Assembly (NCBI GenBank): GCA_016218725.1
Contig: JACRDB010000154.1
Location: 1 to 64,000, forward strand
Origin: Deltaproteobacteria bacterium
GTDB taxonomy: Bacteria > Myxococcota_A > Polyangia > Polyangiales > Ga0077539
Length of the DNA: 64,000 nt
Direction: 5' to 3'
Shown here: piece after piece, positions 49,784-58,742 of the stretch
Position numbering within the stretch: the stretch's first letter is position 1
Layout: each line of letters begins with the position of its first letter
Made by a program: the position numbers and the translations under genes
The notes under the pieces: generated by a model
The model's input: the letters and a program-made list of their open reading frames with translations, nothing else
Told to the model about the DNA's origin: nothing
Databases searched by the model: none

Positions 49784-50169
49784 GGCTCCTGCTCGACAGC
49801 CACGTCTTCCTTTGGTGGAAGGCCGCGGATCCGCGCCTCTCGGCTGCCATGGTGCGTGCGATCGCCGAGGCGGAGGCGGTCTACATCAGCGCCGCCACGG
49901 CTTGGGAATTGGGCCTCAAGGTCAGTTTGGGGAAGCTCCGGCTCCCCGAGGCCGTGGAGGACGGCGTCGTCGCCGCGGGGTTCACTGAGCTCCCCGTCTA
50001 CTTCCGGCACACGCGGGAGGCCGTCGCTCTGCCGCCCCACCATCACGATCCCTTCGACCGGATGCTGGTGGCTCAGGCGCGGTGCGAGGGCCTCACCCTG
50101 ATGACCCACGATGACAAGATCATCCAATATGAGGTGGCTGTACTGCGAGTCCCGGGCCGTCCCGCGTAG
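49780..50169 (+). CDS. PIN-domain toxin (VapC-like ribonuclease)
   Basis: A 129-residue PIN nuclease, the normal size. The Mg-binding acidic residues are visible: LLLDSHVFLWW (first Asp), SAATAWELGLK (Glu), HHDPFDRMLVAQA (Asp pair) and LMTHDDKI (last Asp). Relatives paired with Phd-type antitoxins cleave RNA, often tRNA or rRNA, and arrest growth. The GTG overlaps the antitoxin stop (GTGA), so synthesis is coupled. All catalytic residues are present, so the toxin is probably functional. Confidence 0.9.
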   Translation: MRLLLDSHVFLWWKAADPRLSAAMVRAIAEAEAVYISAATAWELGLKVSLGKLRLPEAVEDGVVAAGFTELPVYFRHTREAVALPPHHHDPFDRMLVAQARCEGLTLMTHDDKIIQYEVAVLRVPGRPA

Positions 50170-50485
50170 CTCTCGAAGACTCCGGCCTGGCTGTCCTGAG
50201 CTGCGTAGCTGCAATCGAGAACGCGCTACGGCGGGCGCCACCAGGATCCGTGCGGGCCGAGCTGGAGCGCCGCACACACGACCTACCTACCACGACCGCG
50301 CGGGGTGCAGGGACGACCTCGCACCGTACCTTGAGAGCGTCGAGGCGCTCGACACCATGGCGTGCCAGCGTGGCGGTGGTCCCCGGCGACGGATGCCGCC
50401 AGGTTGCGTCTTGGCACATCCAACGAGGGGCCCTCGGACGTATCCAGGGGAGCTGGTACCCTGACCTGCACCCAGGAGGCTCCCG
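50170..50485. other. 316-base non-coding stretch containing a truncated duplicate of a 5' gene region
   Basis: It holds repeat copy B (50231-50325), then a region to 50450 with no convincing codon bias in any frame, and finally a TGG-TACCCT -10-like element (50454-50462) for the next gene. No RNA gene is recognised. Confidence 0.6.
50231..50325. repeat. 95-bp duplicated block, copy B (truncated gene remnant)
   Basis: It carries the same TGG-TAGGTA promoter and the first 15 or so codons of the SEDS-like gene on the minus strand, then runs into unrelated sequence antisense to the toxin gene. It is best read as a pseudogene start left by duplication. Confidence 0.8.
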
Positions 50486-51199
50486 TTGCATCGGCTCCGG
50501 AGGACTGCCCTCGCGCCTGGTCTGGCGCTCCTCGTGGCGGCCTGCGGGGACGGCGCCGCACCCTCGGCGGACGCCGCCGAGGACCGCTCGGTCAGCGATG
50601 TCGCCGACGTCCCGCGAGAGGACCGCGAGGCCATGGACGCCGTGGACGCCGGCGCCGAGGGGGGCTCGGACGTGCTCGACGACCTCGCGCGGGGGGACGC
50701 CCCGGACGACCTCGCGCAGAGCGATACGGTCGCGGAGGACGCGGCTGACGAGGGCGCCGCGGACGCGGGGAGGGACCTCCCCGAGGTGCCGGGGCCCAGC
50801 GACGTCACGGCGGAGCTGCCGGAGGCCGACGCGCGCTCCGATGGTCCGCTCCCGGAGGGCGCCATCGTGCGGGGAGGCGTCGTCTGCGCGCCGGGCGAGT
50901 GCCGGCCGATCCTCCTGGACCACGCGCTCTCGCACCTGGGCAACGCGCCGCTGTCGCTCTTCCACTTTCCGGGACGCCGCGACGCCTTCTCCCTCTGGGC
51001 TGGCTGCCTCGCGCAAATCGCCGGATGTCTCCAGGGCCCCTCCGGCAGGCGGCCCCTGAGCGCATGCCTGGACCCGGGGACGCGCTGCCAGGCGAGATGT
51101 ACCGACGCGCTTCGGGGGCACCTCGGCCGAGGCGCCGCCGCCCTGGAGGCGCTTGACCAGGTCTTCTTCAACGCGGGGGCCCCATGCGCCGCGCCCTGA
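50486..51199 (+). CDS. Lipoprotein with Asp/Ala linker, TTG start
   Basis: A 237-residue predicted lipoprotein (lipobox LLVAAC). AGGAGG lies 7 bases before a TTG start; there is no ATG or GTG at the right place. Residues about 25-120 are an Asp/Ala/Glu-rich spacer. The C-terminal 115 residues hold about seven Cys (VCAPGEC, AGCLAQIAGC, ACLDPGTRC, CTDALRG) and look like a small disulfide domain. The 3' end overlaps the start of the giant exported protein by 16 bases, so the two are probably made together and may act as a pair. Function unknown. Confidence 0.78.
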   Translation: MHRLRRTALAPGLALLVAACGDGAAPSADAAEDRSVSDVADVPREDREAMDAVDAGAEGGSDVLDDLARGDAPDDLAQSDTVAEDAADEGAADAGRDLPEVPGPSDVTAELPEADARSDGPLPEGAIVRGGVVCAPGECRPILLDHALSHLGNAPLSLFHFPGRRDAFSLWAGCLAQIAGCLQGPSGRRPLSACLDPGTRCQARCTDALRGHLGRGAAALEALDQVFFNAGAPCAAP

Positions 51200-54100
51200 G
51201 CGCCGCTGCGCTCGTCGCCGCGGTCGCGTCCTCGGACCGCCCGGCGGGCGCCTGGGAGGTGGGCTTCGAGCGCTGCCCGGAGCTGTGGAACTGCGCCTAC
51301 GACTATGAGCACCGGGCGATCGCGCGCGCGGCGCTCCAGGCCGTGGGCGCCGACGCCTTCGCGGACGACGACTCCCGCGGCGCCGACCCGCTCTGCCGGA
51401 ACTGCCCGAGTCCTCCGTGCACCAGCCTCCAGCGTGGGAACCGAGACGTCTCGGGCTCCCAGACCTGCAGCTACGACTCCAGGATCACCTCGCGGACCCC
51501 GGACGGCGGGTTCTGCGTCACCGACCTGAACTCATGGTTCATTCCTCGGGACGACCCGTTCCACGATCGCGGCCTCCCCGCCGACCACCTCTCGAGCCCG
51601 CTGGAGGAGCGCTACCTCCCGGAGAGCGACCACGCCGCCGAGGCGCCGGACCTCCTGTACTCCGTGTATGACTTCATCGGGAAGGCCTCGCACTGCGTCC
51701 CTCTCCCCGAGCTCGACCGGACGGCGCCCCGCGGCGCCACGCAGTTCAGCAGTTGCCACTCCTTCGTCGGCGGCTGGCTGGGGATGCTCAACAGCAACCA
51801 CTTCAGCCCTCAGAACTTCTACTCATGGCAGCGGTATCACCGCATCGCGCGCCGCCTCGCGGGGCGCGCCGCCGCCCTCCGAGAGGCCCTCGAAGGCGAC
51901 TACAGTGCCATGCCCACGGAGCCGCGCTACCGCCCGGAGCTCCGGACCTTCGTCGAGGAGGCCGAGCGCGAGGCCCTCTTCTACGAGGGCGCCGCGCAGC
52001 ACTTCCTCGGCGACCGATGGTCGTCAGGGCACATGTGGGAGCGCTGGGGCTTCCCGGACTCGGGCGTGCGGGACTTCGGGCCGGTGGCCTACTGCCCGTC
52101 GTTCGTTGTTGTGGACGGCGTCCCGTCGAGCCCGGAGTGTAACTTCCAGCGGAGGCTCCTCAACCTCGCGGCGATCACGGGGCTGATGTTCCACGGCGCC
52201 CAGGGCCTCGCGCAGGTCCCGTCCATGCAGTGCGCGCCCGAGGTCGAGGTCGAGCTCCCCTTCGGCCGCAGGGGCACGCCGACGCTGACGCAGCTGCTCG
52301 CCCTCTACTTCGCGACCACCGGCAGCATCCCGTTCCTCTCGCTGCCGGACATCGCCCTCGTCGGGCCGCTCACGGCCCGGGGGCTCCGGCCCGCGCAGGC
52401 CGTGCTCCTCACCGATGGGGGATCGCCCACGCCCTTCAACATGGTCGGAGACTACCGGTACCTCAACCTGGACGCCGGCGCCTGGAACCCGCGCAACCAG
52501 GACCCACGGTGCCTCGAAGCCCGCTTCAACAGTGTCTGGAGGGTCCCCGACGGGTCGGCGCTGCCGCTCGGGACGGAGCGCCAACGGGGCCTCCTGCGCG
52601 AGTGTACCCAACGGAGCTACGTCGAGGTCCTCCGGGCCCTCGGGCCCAACGGATCGTCCTTCGGGGTGCTCCCGGTCCGCGCCGACGGCCCGACGCCCCC
52701 TCGCAGCATCGATGACGTCAACGACGCATGCTGGTCGGCCTGGTCCACGAACGCCTCCATGCGGAGGACCTTCAACAGCATCTTTGGAGAGGACCCGGAG
52801 ACCTTCATCGATGTCCTCGGGCGGGCCGTGCCCACCCTCAGCAGCGGTCAGCTCGACGACAACTTCCGCGCCGCGCTGATACGGCTCTCGATGGTCGTGG
52901 CCCTCGAACCCCCGGACGGCGACAACGGGACCTCCCTCGCGCGGGGAGGGCTCGGCCCCCAGCTCAATTTCCCCACCAACCGCTTCACCCCGCGCGCCCC
53001 CCGTCACTTCGAAGAGGAGGACCTCGACGCCCTGCCAGCGTTCGTAGACCCCGCGACCTTCAGGGACTTTCCGGGCCGTGACAGGCGCACCATCTTTGGC
53101 TACTTCCACCGCGCCCATATGGACTACTGGTGCGGCCGGGCGGACTTCGATGACACCGTGGCCACCACGGACTTCGACCGGCCCCACCTCAACGCCGACA
53201 ACAGCTTCAACCTCCACCACCTCCGGCGCCCCTCACGCCTGGGGCTGGACGCCCTGGGGCGACCGCGGGTCCCCACCACGGAGGAGCGCGAGGTGATCAA
53301 CGACGAGGTCCACGTCTGTGAGATCATGGCCTCGCGGCTGTTCCGTCACGTCTCGCAGGTGGATCCCACGGACCTCGAGGTCATCGAGAACCACGAGCGG
53401 CCGCCCTGCGAGACCCTCGCCGACCCGGCGAGGCCCTTCCCCGAGGCGCGCCTGTCCCCGATCCTGCGGCGCTTCCGGGCCGAGCCACTGAACCCTCGCA
53501 ACGCGCCCTACTACATCCCCCGACAGTACGCCCCGCACGACGTGGCGACGACCCCCTACGACGACGCCACCTCGCCCGACCACGTCGCCACGCATTTCCT
53601 CCGGACGGTGGTCAACTGGTGCGAGCGCGTCCCCTTCATCGACGTGCAGCAGCGGGGTCGCGGCCGCGACGCGGTGTTCTTCGCGCGGCCCGGGGTGCTG
53701 GGCGCGACTACCCCTCCCGCCGCGGTGCCGGGGGCGCGCTTCCTCATCACCGGCCGTGATTTCGGCGACCAGGGCACCGTGGAGCTGATCCCCACCGCGT
53801 CGTGCATGGGCTGCGCGCCGCTCCCTTGCGCCGTCCCTCCTCGGGGCTGGGAGGATCGTCGGGTCGAGTTCATCGTAAACCCCGCCGCGGTGCAGGGCGG
53901 GCGCTACTACCTCAAGGTCACCAACACCACGGACCCGGCGCACCCGCGCTCCAGCGAGCGCTACGCGGAGCTCGAGATCGGCGGGCCGTGCAGCCCCGGA
54001 GACCGCTGCGGGTTCTCCCTCGCCGCGGGGCATTTCGTGCCTCCCCGCGGGCGCATGACCTGCGCCACCACCGGCCCCCGCGACCTCGCGGTGGGCGCGC

Positions 54101-55653
54101 CCGGCGCGCGAGGGCAGGCGGGGCTCATCTACCTCCTCCCCGCGGACCGCGAGCTGGACGTGCCGGCGATCCCCATCGACAGCTCCCTGGGCGTGACCCC
54201 CAACAACTTCGGGACCTCGCTGGCGGCGGGTGACCTTGACGGCGACGGCTGTGATGACCTGCTGGTGGGCACGCCCGGGCTCCCGACCACTTCGGGCCGC
54301 GCGGAGGTCCTCTGGGGAGGACCCGCCTTCGGGCGGACCGTCCCCACGGGAGGCGCCCGCACGCTCCTCGGCCGAGGGACCGAGCCCGGACGAGGCGTCG
54401 GTGAGGAGTTCGGCGCCGCGGTAGCGCTCGCCGACGTGGACGGCGACGGCGACAAGGACGTGCTGGTCACCGCCGCCAACTCGCCGGACACCAGACTGGC
54501 GCCCACCCGCCGCGGGAGGGTCTACCTGTTCCTCAACAACGGCGGTCGCTCCCTCGGGGTCGGCGGCGCGGCCAGCTCGCTCAACGTGCTCTGTCCCGTC
54601 TCCGACGGCACCCTGCGCGCCTGCCCCTCGCCGTCGCGCTGGGGGCAGTCCCTCGTCGGGGCGAGGGTGTGCTCCAGCTCCACCTCCACGACCTGCGCCC
54701 GCCATGACGTGCTGGTGTCGTCCGCGCCCTTCGCGGGCGCGGTGCGGTGGTTCCCACGGGGAGGCCCCTCGCTCCAGAACACCTTCGAGCCGGGCGTGGG
54801 CGCCCTCGACCGCGCCATGAGCGCCATGGACGAACAGACCGGTCAGGGCCTCGCCGCCGGAGACCTCGACGACGACGGGTTCAACGACCTCTTCGTCGGG
54901 ATCACCCGCAACACCGCCGCGCCGGCCGGGTCCGTGGGCCGACTCCTGCGGATGGGCGGACAGGCGACGGCCGCGCCTCCCACCTGGACGCCGTCGTCGC
55001 CCTCCGCGTCGCCGGTGTCCTTCACGGGGGACTGCTGCCAGACGGGGGTCTTCCGTTGGTCGAGCTGCGTCCCTGCCTCCGACGGCGGCCGCTGCCCGGC
55101 GGTCATGACACCATGGTCCCCCGGCGGATCCTTTGCATTTGAAGGCCCGTCGGCGACGCGTCCCGACCAGGGCGGGACCCGGGTGGGCGTGCGGTCCTCC
55201 ACCCAGTTCGGGTTCTCCCTCGCGGTCTCGCCCTTCCGGCCCGACCCGTTGGACCCTCCAGGGGAGCCCGCGACGGGCTTTCTTGTGGTGGGGGACCCGC
55301 TGGCCCGGGCGCCCTCCGCGCTGCTGCCCGGGGCCGCGCCGGGGCCCGCGTCCGGGGTCGCCTGGCTCCTGCATTACAACCGCGACTGCAACGACCAGGG
55401 CTTCCGCCACACCCTCCTCCATCCCCTGGTCGAGCCGCTCCCCCCGGCTGGCGCGCGGGACCCTCGCGGCACGGACCGCTTCGGTCACGCCGTCCTGATC
55501 GCCAATATCGAGACCGATCGGGTCCCCCAGGTGATCGTGGGCGCGCCCGGCTACAACTCCTTCGGCGGCGCGGTCTGGGTGTGCCCAAACCCCGAGCACG
55601 AGTCCTGCACCCCCACGGAGTGCGCCTTCCTCCCGCTGGCGTCGGTCCGTTGA
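51184..55653 (+). CDS. Giant exported protein: Zn-phospholipase-C-like helical domain, IPT/TIG domain, FG-GAP propeller
   Basis: A 1,489-residue protein with a signal peptide ending near residue 23. The N-terminal 600 or so residues are mostly helical. YEHRAIARAAL near residue 40 and HFLGDRWSSGHMWERWG (His273, Asp277, His283) recall the metal-binding core of the zinc-dependent phospholipase C / P1-nuclease fold; this is inference. Residues about 839-925 resemble an IPT/TIG Ig domain (GARFLITGRDFGDQGTVEL, GRYYLKVTN). From about 1010 to the end there are FG-GAP repeats (GDLDGDGCDDLLVGTPG, DVDGDGDKDVLV, GDLDDDGFNDLFVG) that would bind calcium. Cell-surface or secreted. It overlaps the lipoprotein gene upstream. 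Confidence 0.8.
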   Translation: MRRALSAAALVAAVASSDRPAGAWEVGFERCPELWNCAYDYEHRAIARAALQAVGADAFADDDSRGADPLCRNCPSPPCTSLQRGNRDVSGSQTCSYDSRITSRTPDGGFCVTDLNSWFIPRDDPFHDRGLPADHLSSPLEERYLPESDHAAEAPDLLYSVYDFIGKASHCVPLPELDRTAPRGATQFSSCHSFVGGWLGMLNSNHFSPQNFYSWQRYHRIARRLAGRAAALREALEGDYSAMPTEPRYRPELRTFVEEAEREALFYEGAAQHFLGDRWSSGHMWERWGFPDSGVRDFGPVAYCPSFVVVDGVPSSPECNFQRRLLNLAAITGLMFHGAQGLAQVPSMQCAPEVEVELPFGRRGTPTLTQLLALYFATTGSIPFLSLPDIALVGPLTARGLRPAQAVLLTDGGSPTPFNMVGDYRYLNLDAGAWNPRNQDPRCLEARFNSVWRVPDGSALPLGTERQRGLLRECTQRSYVEVLRALGPNGSSFGVLPVRADGPTPPRSIDDVNDACWSAWSTNASMRRTFNSIFGEDPETFIDVLGRAVPTLSSGQLDDNFRAALIRLSMVVALEPPDGDNGTSLARGGLGPQLNFPTNRFTPRAPRHFEEEDLDALPAFVDPATFRDFPGRDRRTIFGYFHRAHMDYWCGRADFDDTVATTDFDRPHLNADNSFNLHHLRRPSRLGLDALGRPRVPTTEEREVINDEVHVCEIMASRLFRHVSQVDPTDLEVIENHERPPCETLADPARPFPEARLSPILRRFRAEPLNPRNAPYYIPRQYAPHDVATTPYDDATSPDHVATHFLRTVVNWCERVPFIDVQQRGRGRDAVFFARPGVLGATTPPAAVPGARFLITGRDFGDQGTVELIPTASCMGCAPLPCAVPPRGWEDRRVEFIVNPAAVQGGRYYLKVTNTTDPAHPRSSERYAELEIGGPCSPGDRCGFSLAAGHFVPPRGRMTCATTGPRDLAVGAPGARGQAGLIYLLPADRELDVPAIPIDSSLGVTPNNFGTSLAAGDLDGDGCDDLLVGTPGLPTTSGRAEVLWGGPAFGRTVPTGGARTLLGRGTEPGRGVGEEFGAAVALADVDGDGDKDVLVTAANSPDTRLAPTRRGRVYLFLNNGGRSLGVGGAASSLNVLCPVSDGTLRACPSPSRWGQSLVGARVCSSSTSTTCARHDVLVSSAPFAGAVRWFPRGGPSLQNTFEPGVGALDRAMSAMDEQTGQGLAAGDLDDDGFNDLFVGITRNTAAPAGSVGRLLRMGGQATAAPPTWTPSSPSASPVSFTGDCCQTGVFRWSSCVPASDGGRCPAVMTPWSPGGSFAFEGPSATRPDQGGTRVGVRSSTQFGFSLAVSPFRPDPLDPPGEPATGFLVVGDPLARAPSALLPGAAPGPASGVAWLLHYNRDCNDQGFRHTLLHPLVEPLPPAGARDPRGTDRFGHAVLIANIETDRVPQVIVGAPGYNSFGGAVWVCPNPEHESCTPTECAFLPLASVR

Positions 55654-55710
55654 CAGGCCCCCTTTACCCAGTGAGGGCGGTGGGCTAGCGTCCGTCCCTA
55701 CGAGGATGTC

Positions 55711-57246
55711 ATGCGAATCGTCTCCACGATCACCTTGATGGCGCTCTCATCGTGGCCCGGCGAGGTCCTCGCTCAGGGCGCCGGAAACATCGCGGAGCGC
55801 GTGATGATCGACGCGACGGTGTTCCCGGCGGCGCGGTGCAACGACGGCAGCGCGCCTCGGTATTCGTACGCGCTCGCCTCCAGGACCACCAGGAAGTGGC
55901 TCATCTTCCTCCAGGGCGGCGCCTCCTGCCACGACGAGGACACCTGCGCGAATCGCTGGTTCGACATCGACCACCCTCGCATCGGCGCCCTCAACGACCC
56001 GGAGATCGGCAACCACCGGAACATGGTCAACGCCGACTCGCCCCGCGACTACACCGGCCGTGGAGTCGTCGACTTCCGCACCCACTACGGGGTCAATCCC
56101 TTCCAGGACATGAACCGCCTGTACGTGCACTACTGCTCCTCGGACCTCTGGAGCGGGCACGGGGGGACCCAGGTCCCTGGCGCCACCTTCGCCGCGAGGT
56201 GGCAGTCCATCGTCGCCTACGGCGGCGCCCAGCGCTTTGACTATCTTGAGCCACCCCCCGTGCTCTATTTCTCGGGCGCCGACATCGTCACCGCCATCGT
56301 CGACATCATCAAGACCGGCACCTTCAAGGGCGGCGGCTCGGGCGCCATCGACGACTCGACGCGCCCGAACGACGCGAGCGCCGAGGTCGTGCTCGCCGGG
56401 AGCTCGGCGGGCGCCTTCGGCGTCGCCTCCAACCTCGATCGCGTCGCGCGCAGGTTCCGGGACCCGTCGGCGACGGGGCCGCTGCCGGGCGGCCTGGTCA
56501 TCCCTCCGGGGGTGCCGGAGGTCGTGGTCTACGGCGTGATGGACTCGGCGGACCCCGCCGGCGCCTCGCCCGAAGCCCTGGTGGCGGCGCACTCGACGAC
56601 CGACAGCGCCACCTACTGGGGCGGCGGGGATCGGCACAACACCGAGGTCGACGCCTCGTGCGTGGACAGCCAGGTGCGCGCAGGCGGCGACCCCGACCGC
56701 TGCTTCGACACCGGCTTCGTCCTGCGAGACCACCTCCAGACACCGTACTTCGTCGCGGAGAACAGCTACGACCCGGTCATCCACGGCGGCGCCTTCGCGG
56801 GGCGACGGATCGTGTACCTCGCGCTGTACCTCGCGGGAGGCATGAGCCTGGCCGAGGCCAGCATCCAGGCGACCGTCCGGGCGATCGCGGACCTGCGGTC
56901 CGGCGTCACGCGCGCCACCGCCTCGTTCGGAGTCGTCCAGGGCAACACGCCGGGCCTTTACATCCCGAACTACCATGATGACCAGTTCGCCAACGGAGAC
57001 CCCGTCGGAGTGCACCAGCTCATGGCCGCGACGGACTGGTTCTGGAACTCGCCGAGCGCGCTCGTGCCGGGCTTGCCCAGCCCCAACCTGACGCTACGCG
57101 CCGCATCGCGTCCCGACCAACGCAGCTTCGCCTCCGCGCTCCGGTGCTTCCGCGCGGCGCGCGCCGCGCCCCGCACCGTGCTCACCGACTGCGCGCACTC
57201 GGGCACCATCGACGACATGAGGGTGGTGAACGAGCGGTATCGATAG
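55711..57246 (+). CDS. Exported pectinacetylesterase / Notum-family hydrolase
   Basis: A 511-residue protein with a signal peptide (LMALSSWPGEVLAQG). KWLIFLQGGASCHDEDTC is the characteristic first strand plus disulfide region of pectinacetylesterases. HYCSSDLWSGH follows, then LAGSSAGAFG with nucleophile Ser232. NYHDDQF may supply the His. The family removes acetyl or acyl groups from polysaccharides or proteins. Polysaccharide deacetylation outside the cell is the simplest role here. GAGGA is 8 bases upstream of the ATG. A good TTGACA at 55650-55655 has no properly spaced -10. It is convergent with the M23 gene. Confidence 0.85.
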   Translation: MRIVSTITLMALSSWPGEVLAQGAGNIAERVMIDATVFPAARCNDGSAPRYSYALASRTTRKWLIFLQGGASCHDEDTCANRWFDIDHPRIGALNDPEIGNHRNMVNADSPRDYTGRGVVDFRTHYGVNPFQDMNRLYVHYCSSDLWSGHGGTQVPGATFAARWQSIVAYGGAQRFDYLEPPPVLYFSGADIVTAIVDIIKTGTFKGGGSGAIDDSTRPNDASAEVVLAGSSAGAFGVASNLDRVARRFRDPSATGPLPGGLVIPPGVPEVVVYGVMDSADPAGASPEALVAAHSTTDSATYWGGGDRHNTEVDASCVDSQVRAGGDPDRCFDTGFVLRDHLQTPYFVAENSYDPVIHGGAFAGRRIVYLALYLAGGMSLAEASIQATVRAIADLRSGVTRATASFGVVQGNTPGLYIPNYHDDQFANGDPVGVHQLMAATDWFWNSPSALVPGLPSPNLTLRAASRPDQRSFASALRCFRAARAAPRTVLTDCAHSGTIDDMRVVNERYR

Positions 57247-57248
57247 CT

Positions 57249-58742
57249 TCACGAACCCCGGGCGTGGGCCAACGCGCCGCTCGGACCCGAGGAACTCCTG
57301 CACACCATCGAGGTGCTCCCGCGTCGGAGCGCGCGCCTCCGCCTCCGCGCCGCGCACCCCGCCAGCGCCAGGAGCCACCCCAGGCGCACCCCCCGCGCCC
57401 CCCCCGCGCCGCAGCCGCACCCGCCGCTCACCACCCCGCCGGCGCCGCCCGCGTCCTCCTCGGGCGCGTCGTCCACCACGATGACCCCGTCGTCCGGCAG
57501 CCCCGGGCGCGTGTCCGGCGCGCCGTCCGCCCGCGCGTCCGTCGGCCGCGCGGTGTCCGGAGGCGCCGCGCTGTCCGCCGGCGCCGCGCTGTCCGCCGGC
57601 AGAGGCGCTGTATCGCGCGGCGGGGCCGTCGTATCCGGCGCCACGGTGTCCAGCGGCGGGCTCGTGTCCGGTGGAGGCCCCGCGTCCACGGGCTCCGCGC
57701 GCGTCCAGCACAGGTAGTTGTCCAGCCAGGTGTGGGGGTCCGCGGCCTCGATCCACGGGAGGCACTCCAGCCCGTCCAGGGGCCCCGCGTTGCTCCACGA
57801 GAGCCTCCACGAGCTCCCGGGCGGCAGGCACAGGTAGTTGTCGCTCCAGCCCTGCTCCGGCGGCTCCGAGGGCTCCACCACCGCCGTGCAGGTCATCCCC
57901 GCGATGGGGCCCGCGTAGCTCCAGCGAAGCCCCAGGTCCGTCTCCGAACAGACGTAGTTGTCCCCCCAGGTGTCCGGGTCCGCGGGCTCCTCCGTGGCCA
58001 CACACCGAAGGCCCTCGATGGGCCCCGCGCAGTGCCACGCAAAGGGCGAGCGCCGTTGCAGACACGGCGGCGCTGGCGGCGGTGGCGGTGGTGGCGGCGG
58101 TGGCGGCGGCGGTGGCGGCGACGCGGCGCAGCTCTCCGATGGGAGACCGCGGTAGGGTCCCTGGTCCAGCCAGTAGCTCGCCGGTCCCCCGCAGCCCGAC
58201 CGCGCCGCGAAGGGGTCGTCCGCCGCGCCCCCCACGCGCACCTCGAAGTGCAGGTGAGGCCCCGTGGAAAACCCCGAGCTCCCCACCTGCCCGAGCGCCT
58301 GCCCGCAGGTCACCCGCTCCCCCACCCGCACCCTCACGCTCCCGTTGCGGAGGTGCCCGTACCAGGTCTCCCGCCCGTCTCCGTGGCGCAGCGCGACGTG
58401 GTTGCCAAAGCCCCCTCCGCCCGCGCAGGAGCCCGACGTGCACCGGTCAAACTCCCCGTCGTGCGAGGCGAACACCGTCCCCTCGGCCCCCGCCACCACC
58501 GCGCGCCCCTCGTCCTGCGCGCGGAACGTCCCGTAGATGGCAATGTCCGTCCCTCGATGGCCGTTGTAGGTGTTGGACCCACAGTTCCAATCGCGGACGC
58601 CTCCACCCGTATCGAGGTCAAAGTACGCGGTCACCGTGGCGCAGCCGCCGTGGCAGCTCCCCAGGGGGTGGCGGTAGGGCTGGGCCAGGGCGCTTGGGGC
58701 GCCGAGGAGGAGGCTCAGGGCCAGCGCCGCGCGAGGGCTCAC
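57249..58742 (-). CDS. M23-family metalloendopeptidase with Trp/Cys repeats and MYXO-CTERM-like tail
   Basis: A 497-residue protein. A signal peptide (residues 1-20) precedes a LytM/M23 domain with zinc ligands GHRGTD (His62, Asp66) and GPHLHFEV (His163, His165); it should cut peptide cross-links in peptidoglycan. A poly-Pro stretch leads to three repeats of about 36 residues with GP-x-x-G, Cys and DNYLC or DNYVC (about 228-335). An Asp/Pro/Ala spacer follows. The C-terminus has GGCGCG, a hydrophobic segment and RRRRR, the layout of MYXO-CTERM sorting signals. The GTG overlaps the upstream stop codon. Confidence 0.88.
   Translation of the reverse strand: MSPRAALALSLLLGAPSALAQPYRHPLGSCHGGCATVTAYFDLDTGGGVRDWNCGSNTYNGHRGTDIAIYGTFRAQDEGRAVVAGAEGTVFASHDGEFDRCTSGSCAGGGGFGNHVALRHGDGRETWYGHLRNGSVRVRVGERVTCGQALGQVGSSGFSTGPHLHFEVRVGGAADDPFAARSGCGGPASYWLDQGPYRGLPSESCAASPPPPPPPPPPPPPPPAPPCLQRRSPFAWHCAGPIEGLRCVATEEPADPDTWGDNYVCSETDLGLRWSYAGPIAGMTCTAVVEPSEPPEQGWSDNYLCLPPGSSWRLSWSNAGPLDGLECLPWIEAADPHTWLDNYLCWTRAEPVDAGPPPDTSPPLDTVAPDTTAPPRDTAPLPADSAAPADSAAPPDTARPTDARADGAPDTRPGLPDDGVIVVDDAPEEDAGGAGGVVSGGCGCGAGGARGVRLGWLLALAGCAARRRRRALRRGSTSMVCRSSSGPSGALAHARGS

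Noticed and set aside
48185..50325. The duplicated 95-bp blocks as ends of an insertion sequence
   Set aside because: They are direct, not inverted, no transposase lies between them, and no target-site duplication is visible.
50111..50464. A 117-codon open frame between the toxin gene and the next lipoprotein
   Set aside because: It overlaps the 3' end of the toxin gene in another frame, and its only similarity is to the antisense of the duplicated block; no start signal.
55650..55691. TTGACA at 55650-55655 as the -35 of the pectinacetylesterase-like gene
   Set aside because: The nearest plausible -10 (TAGCGT at 55686-55691) is 30 bases away, too far for a sigma70 promoter.
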